In this document: one piece after another, positions 1 through 7,607 of the stretch
Position numbering within the stretch: the first letter of the stretch is position 1
How the letters are laid out: every line of letters starts with the position of its first letter
NCBI RefSeq assembly: GCF_029948125.1
Contig: NZ_JASAMB010000004.1
Coordinates: 124,001-188,000 of the forward strand
DNA from: Catellatospora sp. KI3
GTDB lineage: Bacteria; Actinomycetota; Actinomycetes; Mycobacteriales; Micromonosporaceae
DNA: 64,000 nt
Direction of reading: 5' to 3'
The notes under the pieces: model-generated
Told to the model about the DNA's origin: nothing
The model's input: only the letters and a program-made list of their open reading frames with translations
Databases searched by the model: none
Position numbers and translations under genes: made by a program

Positions 1-382
1 GCTACAGCCGGCCTTGACCGTCGCGGGGGCGGTCCACGACCGCCCCCGCACCTGCGGCAAAAGGATGGCACTTGCGGCGAGGGTAACGCCCGAGCCGGCA
101 CCCACCCCACAACGATGACCCTGACCATCGACTGCCGTCACGATGCTTCGCCTCGCTGAACAGCGGCATGAAGCAGCACCGCTCGGCTCTCTCCCCCGCC
201 GGTGACGGCAGGGCAGCTCGCTGCCGGAGCACCTGCCCCGGATTGGCGCGATCTTGTCGAGCAACGGCGTTCACATCACTTGCCCCTTCCGCGCTCAGCC
301 GCCAAGCTGCTCTCATGCAAGAAATGATCGTTCCGGTACAAGCGCAGGGCTGTGCCGGCCTCGCGCCGGTCGCGGTCATGCC
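1..382. other. No supportable gene
   Basis: The first 380 bases hold no reading frame that I can tie to a protein family. Long frames here lack recognisable domains and look like composition shadows of the acetyltransferase gene that follows. The segment may be the tail of an intergenic region whose upstream gene lies outside the window. Confidence 0.4.
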
Positions 383-838
383 ATGACGATCCGGCCCGCA
401 CGCCCCGAGGACCTGCCCGCGCTGGCGGCGTTGTGCGCGGCGCACGCGGCGTACGAACGTGCGCCGGCCGTGCCCGTCGACCTCGCGGCGCGACTGTCCA
501 TGGCGCTGTTCGCCGAGCCGGCGCGGCTGTGGTGCCTGGTCGCCGTCGATGACGACGGCCAGAACCTGATCGGGTACGCGACGCTGACCGTGGACTTCGC
601 GACCTGGCGCGGGCGCTCCTTCGGCCACCTCGATTGCCTCTACGTCGCGTCGGCACGCCGCGGCAGCGGCGTGGGCAGGCGACTGTTCACCGAGGTCGCC
701 CGGCTGGCCCGAGTGAAAGGAGTCGACGAGCTGCAATGGCAGACGCCGTCCTGGAACACCGACGCCATCCGGTTCTACCAGCGTGTCGGCGCGACGTCAT
801 CGACGAAACTTCGCTATACCCTCGACCTGGCGACCTGA
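383..838 (+). CDS. GNAT-family N-acetyltransferase
   Basis: A 151-residue protein covering one complete GNAT fold, which transfers an acetyl group from acetyl-CoA to an amine. The N-terminus MTIRPARPEDLPAL is the usual strand 1/helix 1 pattern. The acetyl-CoA pyrophosphate loop is visible as RRGSGVGRRL near residues 92-101, followed by the C-terminal WNTDAIRFYQRVGA element typical of the family. The ATG at 383 was chosen because homology-like sequence begins there; the longer frame upstream adds only low-complexity residues. The substrate cannot be told from sequence. It stands alone, with a NIPSNAP gene about 70 bases downstream on the same strand. Confidence 0.85.
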   Translation: MTIRPARPEDLPALAALCAAHAAYERAPAVPVDLAARLSMALFAEPARLWCLVAVDDDGQNLIGYATLTVDFATWRGRSFGHLDCLYVASARRGSGVGRRLFTEVARLARVKGVDELQWQTPSWNTDAIRFYQRVGATSSTKLRYTLDLAT

Positions 839-908
839 CGCGGGGCCCTGCGCTGTGTCGACCAGACAAGATCAGGGCATCGACTTTCTCGACCCGGGAG
901 CAACCACA

Positions 909-1211
909 TTGATCACCGTACATCTGCGCTACGAGATCGACCCGGACAGGATCGCCGACTTCGAGGAGTACGGGCGACGCTGGATTCGCCTGGTCAACCG
1001 CTTCGGTGGGGATCACCACGGATACTTCCTGCCCAGCGAAGGTGACAGCGACATCGCGTACGCCCTATTCACCTTTCCCAGCTTCGCACGGTACGAGCAG
1101 TACCGGGCCGACAGCATGACCGACCCCGAATGCCAGGAGGCGTTCGAACTCGCCCGCGTCACCGGGTGCATCAAGCGCTACGAGCGCCGGTTTCTCCGAC
1201 CACTGAGCTGA
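909..1211 (+). CDS. NIPSNAP-family protein, TTG start
   Basis: A 100-residue ferredoxin-like alpha/beta barrel protein of the NIPSNAP type. The N-terminus LRYEIDPDRIADFEEYGRRW and the later FPSFARYEQYR segment match the family pattern of a strand, a helix rich in acidic residues and a conserved aromatic helix. No catalytic function is established for most members. The start is TTG at 909, placed by the CGGGAG ribosome-binding sequence about eight bases upstream and by the family's usual N-terminus; no ATG or GTG in frame fits. The gene follows the acetyltransferase by 70 bases and could be co-transcribed with it. Confidence 0.75.
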   Translation: MITVHLRYEIDPDRIADFEEYGRRWIRLVNRFGGDHHGYFLPSEGDSDIAYALFTFPSFARYEQYRADSMTDPECQEAFELARVTGCIKRYERRFLRPLS

Positions 1212-1450
1212 CCGACCACCAGGTCCGCCGCCGGTGGACACCCGCTCAACTGCGCCCCGAGGCCGGCGGCAGGGCCTGAGCCGGTGTGGCCCCGCCCCCC
1301 AAGGGCGTGAGGCACACCGCGATGATCGACAATCTCGCCGACACTACGACAGCGCACGGCCGCCAGCCGCAGCCACCCGGCCATCGTGATCGGACGGACA
1401 CCACCGGCGCACGCCATGCCCACCGCTGCAACCTGAGAAGCAGCCGCAAC

Positions 1451-1672
1451 GAAGAATCCAAGCCCCGCAACGCCACGCACCGGTCGAGCCGATCCCTAGC
1501 CGCAGCGACCGGCCTGTCGCAGACAACGGTGTCGCGGATCTGGCACACGTTCGGGCTGCGGCCCTGGCGGGCCGAGACGCTCAAGCCATCGACCGACCCG
1601 ATGGCGGTCGACATGGTCCGTGACGTCGTCGGCCTCTACCTGAACCCACCCGATCGGGCTCTGATCCCGTGC
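1451..1672 (+). pseudogene. IS630-type transposase remnant
   Basis: About 74 codons resemble the N-terminal helix-turn-helix linker of IS630/Tc1-type transposases: ATHRSSRSLAAATGLSQ, then VSRIWHTFGLRPW, then DVVGLYLNPPDRAL, the stretch that normally precedes the first catalytic DDE aspartate (VDEKSQIQ). That catalytic region is missing and the frame continues into unrelated sequence. No start codon, terminal inverted repeats or target duplication is visible. It is best read as a decayed insertion sequence between the NIPSNAP gene and the secreted-protein gene. Confidence 0.7.
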
Positions 1673-1907
1673 GCAAGAGCCCGCAGGCGGATTGGTGTTG
1701 CGGTTGACGTAACGCTCGGACTGGCGACCGAGCCGTCGTTCGAGTTCGTAGGTGTCGCTGCTGGCGGCCTCGGTGACAGGCAGCGGTCGAAGCCGATCAA
1801 CGTGATGCCGAACCCACCTGGGCTGGCCTTGGAAGTCAGCGAAGTTGTATTCGGCCTTATGGTGAGTTAGTCTCATGTGGACCGAATTCATCGGTAAGGG
1901 GGAATTT

Positions 1908-2279
1908 ATGAGTACTACCGCGCGCTCGAAGACACGTATGCTCGCCGCGGTCGCGGTGGGAGTGTTGGCCAGCACGTTCATCGTGGCGCCCGCATTCGCG
2001 AACTCCGTCAGCTGTACCGTCAGTGGTCCGATCTCGGGATCGTGCGAAACCGAGTACATTCCGTCGAACGGGTCCGGGCACTACATCAACTACAGTGTCT
2101 GTACGCCGTTCCAGGGTGGCGAATCATTCAAGATCCGCGACTACTACAACGGGAATGTCGTCAAGTCGGGCAGCGTGTCGTATTTCGGGTGCACCAGCGG
2201 GAGGGTGAACGGCCTCTACGCCATGTACCGCCTGGAAATCGAGGGCACCCCTTACGGATCAGGCAGCATCAGCGACTGA
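1908..2279 (+). CDS. Small secreted protein, unknown function
   Basis: A 123-residue exported protein I do not recognise. Residues 1-35 form a classic signal peptide: a short basic start (ARSKTR), a hydrophobic core (MLAAVAVGVLASTFIVA) and an APAFA-type cleavage site. The mature part is small, polar, rich in Ser, Gly and Tyr, and has four cysteines that could form two disulfides. The ATG at 1908 has AAGGGGG six bases upstream and was preferred over an ATG at 1875 that would spoil the signal peptide. A strong hairpin follows the stop. The AT-richer upstream DNA may hold its promoter. Confidence 0.75.
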   Translation: MSTTARSKTRMLAAVAVGVLASTFIVAPAFANSVSCTVSGPISGSCETEYIPSNGSGHYINYSVCTPFQGGESFKIRDYYNGNVVKSGSVSYFGCTSGRVNGLYAMYRLEIEGTPYGSGSISD

Positions 2280-2302
2280 TCCGCCGGCACGTACCTTCTC
2301 CG

Positions 2303-2336
2303 CACGCGGGGGTGGGCGCAGCCCCACCCCCGCGTG
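2303..2336 (+). terminator. Hairpin after small secreted-protein gene
   Basis: Arms CACGCGGGGGTGGG and CCCACCCCCGCGTG pair perfectly over 14 bp around a 6-base loop, starting 24 bases after the stop codon. There is no U tract, as is common for actinobacterial terminators. Confidence 0.75.
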
Positions 2337-2722
2337 GGATGTCTCGCGAACGCAGCAGCGCCCGGGTGGCTCGCGAGAAGTACGCCTTGTCGCCGGACAG
2401 GGAGTCCGGGTGCTCGCATGGTCGACCGGACGCGGAACCCGACGAACCAGGCCCGTTCGATCTCGTTCCCGCTGACTGCTGACGCGACGTTGCCCGGGCA
2501 CTCGGTACCGGCGAGCGGCGACTTGTCCACCGAGTGGAGGTCGCCGAGGCTTACCGCCCGCATCGCCCCGTTGCGAACCTCAAGAGCCCGGTCGACGTCC
2601 GACGGATCGGTGATGGAACTCGATTCGCCGCCATCCGTTCGCCGCCCTGATGGGGTCAGCTCAAGAACGACGGTGCGATCCGCGTACCCTTCCGGGTTGC
2701 GCACCGGCCCTACGCTGCGGAC
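2337..2722. other. No clear gene; possible decayed gene on minus strand
   Basis: No confident gene is seen in these 386 bases. On the minus strand, roughly 2410-2690, one frame gives protein-like sequence (for example NEIERAWFVGFRV and ITDPSDVDRALEVRNGAMRAV) with no good start and no recognisable family. It may be a gene remnant next to the transposase relic, or chance coding potential in GC-rich DNA. Confidence 0.3.
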
Positions 2723-3157
2723 GTGAGCGAGAGGCCACCGCGCAGGCGTCTCCCGTGGCTGGCCGCGGCGATGATCCTGACCGTCTGCCTCGGTGTTCCC
2801 ACCTACCTTACGTACTCGTTCTTCGCCGACCAGCAGACCGTGAAGGAACTGCCGGGACCGGCCTCCGCGTATCTCGACGCCTTGATCGCCGGTGACCGGG
2901 CCAAGGGCTACGAGCTGCTGTGCCAGCGTCGCCGAGAGCGGGTGTCGTTCGAGAACTGGCGCGCCGAGCGCGGCATGGAGCCGCACCTGGTCGGATACCG
3001 CCTGCTCCAAGGCCACGTCTACCGCGACACCGAGAACGGAGTCGGGTACGGCATCGACGTCGAGCTGCACTACTCCGACGGGCACCGGGAGCAGATCACG
3101 CTGCCAATGACCGAGGAGAAGGCGGGCTGGCGGATCTGCACCGACCACGCGTACTGA
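2723..3157 (+). CDS. Membrane-anchored protein with NTF2-like (DUF4878-type) domain
   Basis: A 144-residue protein with a short basic N-terminus (SERPPRRR), one transmembrane helix at about residues 11-30, and an extracytoplasmic domain. The sequence LDALIAGDRAKGYELLC resembles the start of NTF2-like/DUF4878 domains found in actinobacterial lipoproteins and anchored proteins, in which a growing domain handles an unknown ligand. The start is GTG at 2723; the upstream Shine-Dalgarno match is weak. A hairpin ending in a run of T lies about 57 bases after the stop. Function is unknown. Confidence 0.65.
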   Translation: MSERPPRRRLPWLAAAMILTVCLGVPTYLTYSFFADQQTVKELPGPASAYLDALIAGDRAKGYELLCQRRRERVSFENWRAERGMEPHLVGYRLLQGHVYRDTENGVGYGIDVELHYSDGHREQITLPMTEEKAGWRICTDHAY

Positions 3158-3213
3158 GCGCGGTTGGAACCCCGCCGTCCCGGGCCGCGCCGAGCCGTCC
3201 AGCGCAGTAAACG

Positions 3214-3236
3214 AAGTTGCTTTCCTAAAGCAACTT
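3214..3236 (+). terminator. Hairpin with T run, terminator or second operator
   Basis: Arms AAGTTGCTTT and AAAGCAACTT pair over 10 bp with a 3-base loop, followed by TTGT. The position fits an intrinsic terminator of the upstream gene. The GTTGC...GCAAC form is also like MarR-type operators, so it could belong to the regulator's control region. Confidence 0.55.
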
Positions 3237-3281
3237 TTGTCCGTTTTCCGCGCGTGGCAACCTCAAACGGTTAGAACTTTG

Positions 3282-3301
3282 ACGGTTAGAGTTCTAACCG
3301 T
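3282..3301 (+). promoter_or_regulatory. Putative MarR operator, autoregulatory
   Basis: ACGGTTAGAGTTCTAACCGT is a perfect 9-bp inverted repeat with a 2-base centre, ending 13 bases before the MarR start codon. Extra half-sites lie on both sides: CGGTTAGAAC at 3268-3277 and CGTTAGAGTTCT at 3299-3310. This clustering is what is expected for a self-repressing MarR protein that also controls the exporter downstream. Confidence 0.7.
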
Positions 3302-3314
3302 TAGAGTTCTCATC

Positions 3315-3752
3315 ATGGACGCGCCGAAGCTCACCACCACGCTCGAACTGCTCCGCTGGATCGGATGGGCGCAACGCAAAGCCGCCGAAGACTGGATCCG
3401 GGCCCGCGACCTCAGCCACGAGCAGAGCTTCGTCCTCGGCTACCTGGTTCAGAACCCCGGCGCCATCCAGCGCGACATCGCCCAGGTGAGCCGCACCAGC
3501 GCGGCGAGCGTCACCAGCCTGCTACAGGGGCTAGAACGCCGCGGCCTCATCGAACGCCGCACGGAAACCGGCAACGAGCGCAGCAAACAGGTCTTCGCGA
3601 CACCCGCAGGCACGGAACTCATCGCCGGGTTCGAATCCGCGATGGCCGCCGCCGAGGACACGATCCTCGCCCCACTGGACCAGTCCGAGCGCGCCGCCCT
3701 GCACACCCTGCTGACAAAGATCACCGCGGAGCTGCCGCAACCCACCCGCTGA
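3315..3752 (+). CDS. MarR-family transcriptional regulator
   Basis: A 145-residue winged-helix regulator. The order is an N-terminal dimer helix, a winged HTH with IQRDIAQVSRTSAASVTSLLQGLERRGLIERR as its recognition core (about residues 54-86), and a C-terminal dimer helix. MarR proteins usually repress an adjacent efflux gene and release DNA when bound by a small ligand. The ATG at 3315 was chosen because an upstream in-frame start would translate the operator repeats. The MATE transporter begins 97 bases downstream on the same strand, so this is probably a ligand-inducible efflux operon. Confidence 0.9.
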   Translation: MDAPKLTTTLELLRWIGWAQRKAAEDWIRARDLSHEQSFVLGYLVQNPGAIQRDIAQVSRTSAASVTSLLQGLERRGLIERRTETGNERSKQVFATPAGTELIAGFESAMAAAEDTILAPLDQSERAALHTLLTKITAELPQPTR

Positions 3753-3848
3753 CGACCGGGTAGACGCGGCCCACCGGCCCACACCGCACCCTCCGCGCCA
3801 CGGCATCCGCCCGGCGCGCGCTCCACCCTGCCCGGAGAAGGAACCACC

Positions 3849-5285
3849 ATGAGCACCGCCACCCTGCAACCCCCGACCACCGCCGACACCAACCGCTGGT
3901 ACCTGTCCACCGCGCCGATCGTGCGCGCCCTCATACACCTCTGCGCGCCCATGGCCGCCGCCATGATCGTCGGAGCCGTCTACAACGTCATCAACGCCGG
4001 CTTCATCGGCTCGCTGCACGACACCTCGCTGCTCGCCGCGATCACCTTCGGCACACCACTGCTCGCCCTGGTCATGGCGGTCGGCGGCGTGTTCGGCGTC
4101 GGCGGCGGCGCGCTCGTCTCACGACTGCTCGGCGCGGCCGAGCACGACCCCGCCAAGGCCGGCCAGATCAGGCACGTCACCTCGTTCGCGTTCTGGGGAT
4201 CGGCGATCGCCGGTGCCGTGCTCGGCGGCACCGGACTGCTCCTGCTCGGCCCGCTCGTGTCGACGCTCGGCGCGGACGCCGCCGCCCTGCACGCGACGAG
4301 GTCGTACGTCGCCGTCATGCTCGCTTTCGTACCCGTGCTCGCCGCGGCGTTCTGCCTCGAGCAGCTGGTACGGGCCGAAGGCGCCGCACGCCAGGTGATG
4401 ATCGGACTCATCGCCTCCACGATCGCGAACATCGCCTTCGACGTCCTGTTCATCCTCGTCCTGCACTGGGGTGTCGCCGGCGCGGCACTGGCCACCGGCC
4501 TGGCGAACCTCGTCGTCATCGCCTACTTCGCCACCTGGCTGGCGCGGCACAGCGCGCACATGAGCCTCGCCCCACGCTCGTTCACGCTCTCCCCCACCGT
4601 GCTCAAGCCGGTCTTCGGCGTCGGGAGCGGCGAACTGCTCCAGTCCGCCTTCATGATCGTCACCACGCTGGTGCTCAACAACCTCGCCGCCGCCTACGGC
4701 GACGCCCCGCTCGCGGCCATGGGCGTCGCGGTCCGCATCGCGCAGGTGCCGGAGTTCCTGGTCATGGGCGTCACCCTCGGCGTGCTACCACTGCTGGCCT
4801 ACGCGTACGGCAAGGGCGACCGCGACCGCCTCACCTCCGCCCTGCGCGCATCCGCGATCACGGTGGGCGGCATCACCCTGACCTTCTCGACGGCTGTGCT
4901 CGTCTTCCGCGAGCAGGTGTTCTCCGCGTTCTCCGCCGACCACTCGGTCCTCGCCATCGGCGTCGCCATCCTGACGGCGCAACTCGTCGCGATGATCGCG
5001 AACGGCTTCACCGGCCTGATCACCTCGCTGTTCCAGGCGACGGGCCGATCGGTGCCGGCGATGGTGATGTCGGTGACGCACGGCGTACTGTTCATTCCGG
5101 TCGTGATCCTCGGCAACCTCTGGTTCGGGCTGCCCGGCATCGTCTGGGCGCTGACCGTCACGGAGATCGCCGTGTTCGTCGCAGGCCTCGCCCTGTGGCT
5201 CGCCTCCCGGCGGGCCATCGCCCAGGGGCTGGCCGAGGGAAACCCGCAACGGGCCGACGAGATGCTCGAACAGGCCGGGGCCTGA
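3849..5285 (+). CDS. MATE-family multidrug efflux transporter
   Basis: A 478-residue inner-membrane protein with about 12 predicted helices in two MATE repeats. Typical features are the first-half segment AAMIVGAVYNVINAGFIG near the N-terminus, GGGALVSRLLGA after helix 2, and LVRAEGAARQVMIGLIASTIANI, which is a MATE family signature region. These antiporters export cationic drugs or metabolites using Na+ or H+. The ATG is preceded by GGAGAAGG at good spacing. It lies directly downstream of the MarR gene and is its likely target. The substrate is unknown. Confidence 0.9.
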   Translation: MSTATLQPPTTADTNRWYLSTAPIVRALIHLCAPMAAAMIVGAVYNVINAGFIGSLHDTSLLAAITFGTPLLALVMAVGGVFGVGGGALVSRLLGAAEHDPAKAGQIRHVTSFAFWGSAIAGAVLGGTGLLLLGPLVSTLGADAAALHATRSYVAVMLAFVPVLAAAFCLEQLVRAEGAARQVMIGLIASTIANIAFDVLFILVLHWGVAGAALATGLANLVVIAYFATWLARHSAHMSLAPRSFTLSPTVLKPVFGVGSGELLQSAFMIVTTLVLNNLAAAYGDAPLAAMGVAVRIAQVPEFLVMGVTLGVLPLLAYAYGKGDRDRLTSALRASAITVGGITLTFSTAVLVFREQVFSAFSADHSVLAIGVAILTAQLVAMIANGFTGLITSLFQATGRSVPAMVMSVTHGVLFIPVVILGNLWFGLPGIVWALTVTEIAVFVAGLALWLASRRAIAQGLAEGNPQRADEMLEQAGA

Positions 5286-5466
5286 CCTCCAGAGCGGTGA
5301 GGACTTCGCCACCGCCGTCTCAGTGTGCAGCGCCTGGTCACCAGAGGCATCGGCTGACCTGGCCGTACGACGAACCGACGGCGCGGTCCGGCCGGACCGT
5401 GCCGACCGTCGGTCTCACGATCGCAAGCTCCCGCTCACGTCACCTTTTGCACACGCGTCCCAACGG

Positions 5467-6726
5467 CTACCGCGTATCGCGCTGACGACGCGCGCGCTCG
5501 AACTCCGCCACATCCGACATCCAGGGGCCGTGCTGGTCGAGTGCGGCGCAGCCGCCGCGGACGAAGGCGCTCACCAGGTTCCGGTACCCGCCGATCCCGT
5601 CGACCAGGCTGTACTCGACCCGGTACTGCGGATCCGACCCGGCTTGCCCAGGTCGCACCGTCGTGATCCGGGCGACGGAGTCCGCGTAGAAGTGCAGCTG
5701 GACCCCCTCGCCCATCTCCTCGTCCTCGATGGTGAACACCTCGTTGTCCGCAGCGGAGCGCTCGGCGACGAACTCCCAGAACTCGGCGGAGGCGGTGCGA
5801 GGGCCGCCGCGTACCCACCTCTTCTCGCCGCCCTTGTCATCGGTGAACGACAGAGCCGCCTTCCTCGCACTCTCACCGAGGGCGTGATCGCCGGCAGTCT
5901 CCTCGTCGTCTGCCACCGGTGTGCTCCTGGCGCGGTCCACCGCCTCCGAGCACATCAGGAAGCTCACCGTACGCACCGCGTCATCGGCGAGTCCGGGGTG
6001 CACGCGGCGCACGGCCGTCTCGACCGCCGCCGCCATGCGGTCCCAGTCGCGCTTGTCCGCGGCCCGGTTTCCCCGCCGTGGATCGAGGCCGATCCGCATC
6101 CCGGCGCACGCCTGCTCCGCGGTGGCGATCACGCGCAGCACCTCGGGCAGCAGCGCGGGGTCGACGGCGTCGGGCATCCGCCTCGGCACCGTCGCGCCAT
6201 GCACGTACTGGCCCGTGTACCTCAGCACCGCGGCGTCGAGCGGCCCGAGGACCACGCCGCGCTCGGCGCGACGGGAGTTCGCGCGATGCTCCTGAGCGCG
6301 TCTCTCGTTCGGCACTTCCGTCGCCGCGCGCAGCGCCGCGCAGACCTGACCGCGCTCTAGCAGACCGATGTCGGCCCCGTGGGCGACGAGCCGGCTCCTG
6401 TCCCACCGGATGCGCCGGAAGAGCGCGTCGACGTCCGCGGGCGGGGAGAGCAGGACCTGGTCCAGGAGCGCGACGGCAGCGCTCTCGTCGAGCCGGCCCC
6501 GGGTTCCGGCGGCCTCGCACAGTGGCAGAACCGCACTCCACAGCAGCAGGTGTCTGGCCAGGTCGTCCCGGATCACCGCGAGATGGGCTTCCCCGATCGG
6601 GAACGTGAAGGTGCGAGGCTCGTGATTGGCGTCGGCCCCGGCGGCGAGCATCAGCTTCAGCTCGCCGTCCTCGCGGATCACGTTCGGGATCCAGCCGCTC
6701 GCGCGCGTGAAGACGATGTCTCTCAT
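5467..6726 (-). CDS. Hypothetical protein, possibly DUF6357-type
   Basis: A 419-residue soluble protein without signal peptide or membrane helix. The first 90 residues form one block (MRDIVFTRASGWIPNVIRED onward), a middle helical region follows, and residues about 310-410 form an alpha/beta domain with EVFTIEDEEMGEGVQLHFYA. I believe it corresponds to a Streptomyces/Micromonosporaceae domain of unknown function (DUF6357), but I am not certain. Its C-terminal domain resembles much of the protein encoded just upstream at 6821-7474, suggesting a related pair. No catalytic motif is visible. Confidence 0.65.
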   Translation of the reverse strand: MRDIVFTRASGWIPNVIREDGELKLMLAAGADANHEPRTFTFPIGEAHLAVIRDDLARHLLLWSAVLPLCEAAGTRGRLDESAAVALLDQVLLSPPADVDALFRRIRWDRSRLVAHGADIGLLERGQVCAALRAATEVPNERRAQEHRANSRRAERGVVLGPLDAAVLRYTGQYVHGATVPRRMPDAVDPALLPEVLRVIATAEQACAGMRIGLDPRRGNRAADKRDWDRMAAAVETAVRRVHPGLADDAVRTVSFLMCSEAVDRARSTPVADDEETAGDHALGESARKAALSFTDDKGGEKRWVRGGPRTASAEFWEFVAERSAADNEVFTIEDEEMGEGVQLHFYADSVARITTVRPGQAGSDPQYRVEYSLVDGIGGYRNLVSAFVRGGCAALDQHGPWMSDVAEFERARRQRDTR

Positions 6727-6820
6727 AGGTCAGACTTCCCCGCAGCGGCACCGGCTGAACATGGTCGCCGCGAGACCGCGGCGGGCATCGCGAAGCTGCC
6801 GCGGCCCCCGCACCAACCGG

Positions 6821-7474
6821 TCACGACCACCGGGCGAGTTCGGCGTCGAGGCGGGGGTCGGTGCGCACCCAGACCTCGCCCCCGGCGGCCTGGGCCGGGG
6901 CGTCGACACGGGCGAGACCGAGGAGTTCGATCAGCTTGAGCAGCTCGGCTCGTTCGGCCCGGTCATCGTCGGCACCGTGCGAGTCGAAGAAGACGTAGTA
7001 CTGGTCGCTGGGGTCGACGATGCCCGATGCCGCCCAGATCCGAGCGACCTCTTCGATCGCCGCGGCTTCGGTCGTGAACGTGGCGGCGCGGGCGGCACCG
7101 CGGGTCTCCGGTGCCGCGTCGAGGTCGGCGAGGTCGGCGAACCACTGGCCGAAGCGGTCGAGGCCGGCATATCCGTTCTCGAAGAACAGCATCGCGCTCG
7201 GAAGGTAGCGATTGCCCCTGTCGACCTGGAGGTACTCCGTCCGGGGCCGGTCCGCGTCCTTGATCCGGGAGATCACGCCCGCACCGGGCATGAGCACCAG
7301 GCTCTGCCCCGCCGGTTCATCCGTGATGGTGTAGGTGTCAGCCTCCCGAGCGCGGAAGAACGCGGAGAACGCCACGTAGGCCTCCTGCGGGTCGCCCACG
7401 GACACCTGCTGGTCGTCGCCGTCACCTACAGCGAAGACGAACTGTTTCGGGCCGGGATGGTAGGGGCGGGCCAT
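6821..7474 (-). CDS. Hypothetical protein sharing a domain with its neighbour
   Basis: A 217-residue soluble protein starting MARPYHPGPKQFVFAVG. Residues about 30-125 align by eye with the C-terminus of the next gene: YTITDEPAGQSLVL and VISRIKDAD, then a YLQVDRGNRYLPSAMLFF segment and LDRFGQWFADLADLD, against the neighbour's FTIEDEEMGEGVQL, VARITTVR, YRNLVSAFV and LDQHGPWMSDVAEFE. The C-terminal 90 residues are acidic and helical. The start was chosen at the MARPY methionine because the longer frame adds unlike sequence. Function unknown; co-orientation and shared domain suggest a joint role. Confidence 0.65.
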   Translation of the reverse strand: MARPYHPGPKQFVFAVGDGDDQQVSVGDPQEAYVAFSAFFRAREADTYTITDEPAGQSLVLMPGAGVISRIKDADRPRTEYLQVDRGNRYLPSAMLFFENGYAGLDRFGQWFADLADLDAAPETRGAARAATFTTEAAAIEEVARIWAASGIVDPSDQYYVFFDSHGADDDRAERAELLKLIELLGLARVDAPAQAAGGEVWVRTDPRLDAELARWS

Positions 7475-7607
7475 GTGCGTCCTTCGTTCACGTGTGCCAG
7501 GTCCACCAGTGTAGAGCGGATCAAGCCGGACCTGCCCACAGTCCCGGGGCATACGCCGCTGGCCCGCTGGTGCCGCCGGCCGGAGACCGGCGGCACCAGC
7601 GGGTGCG

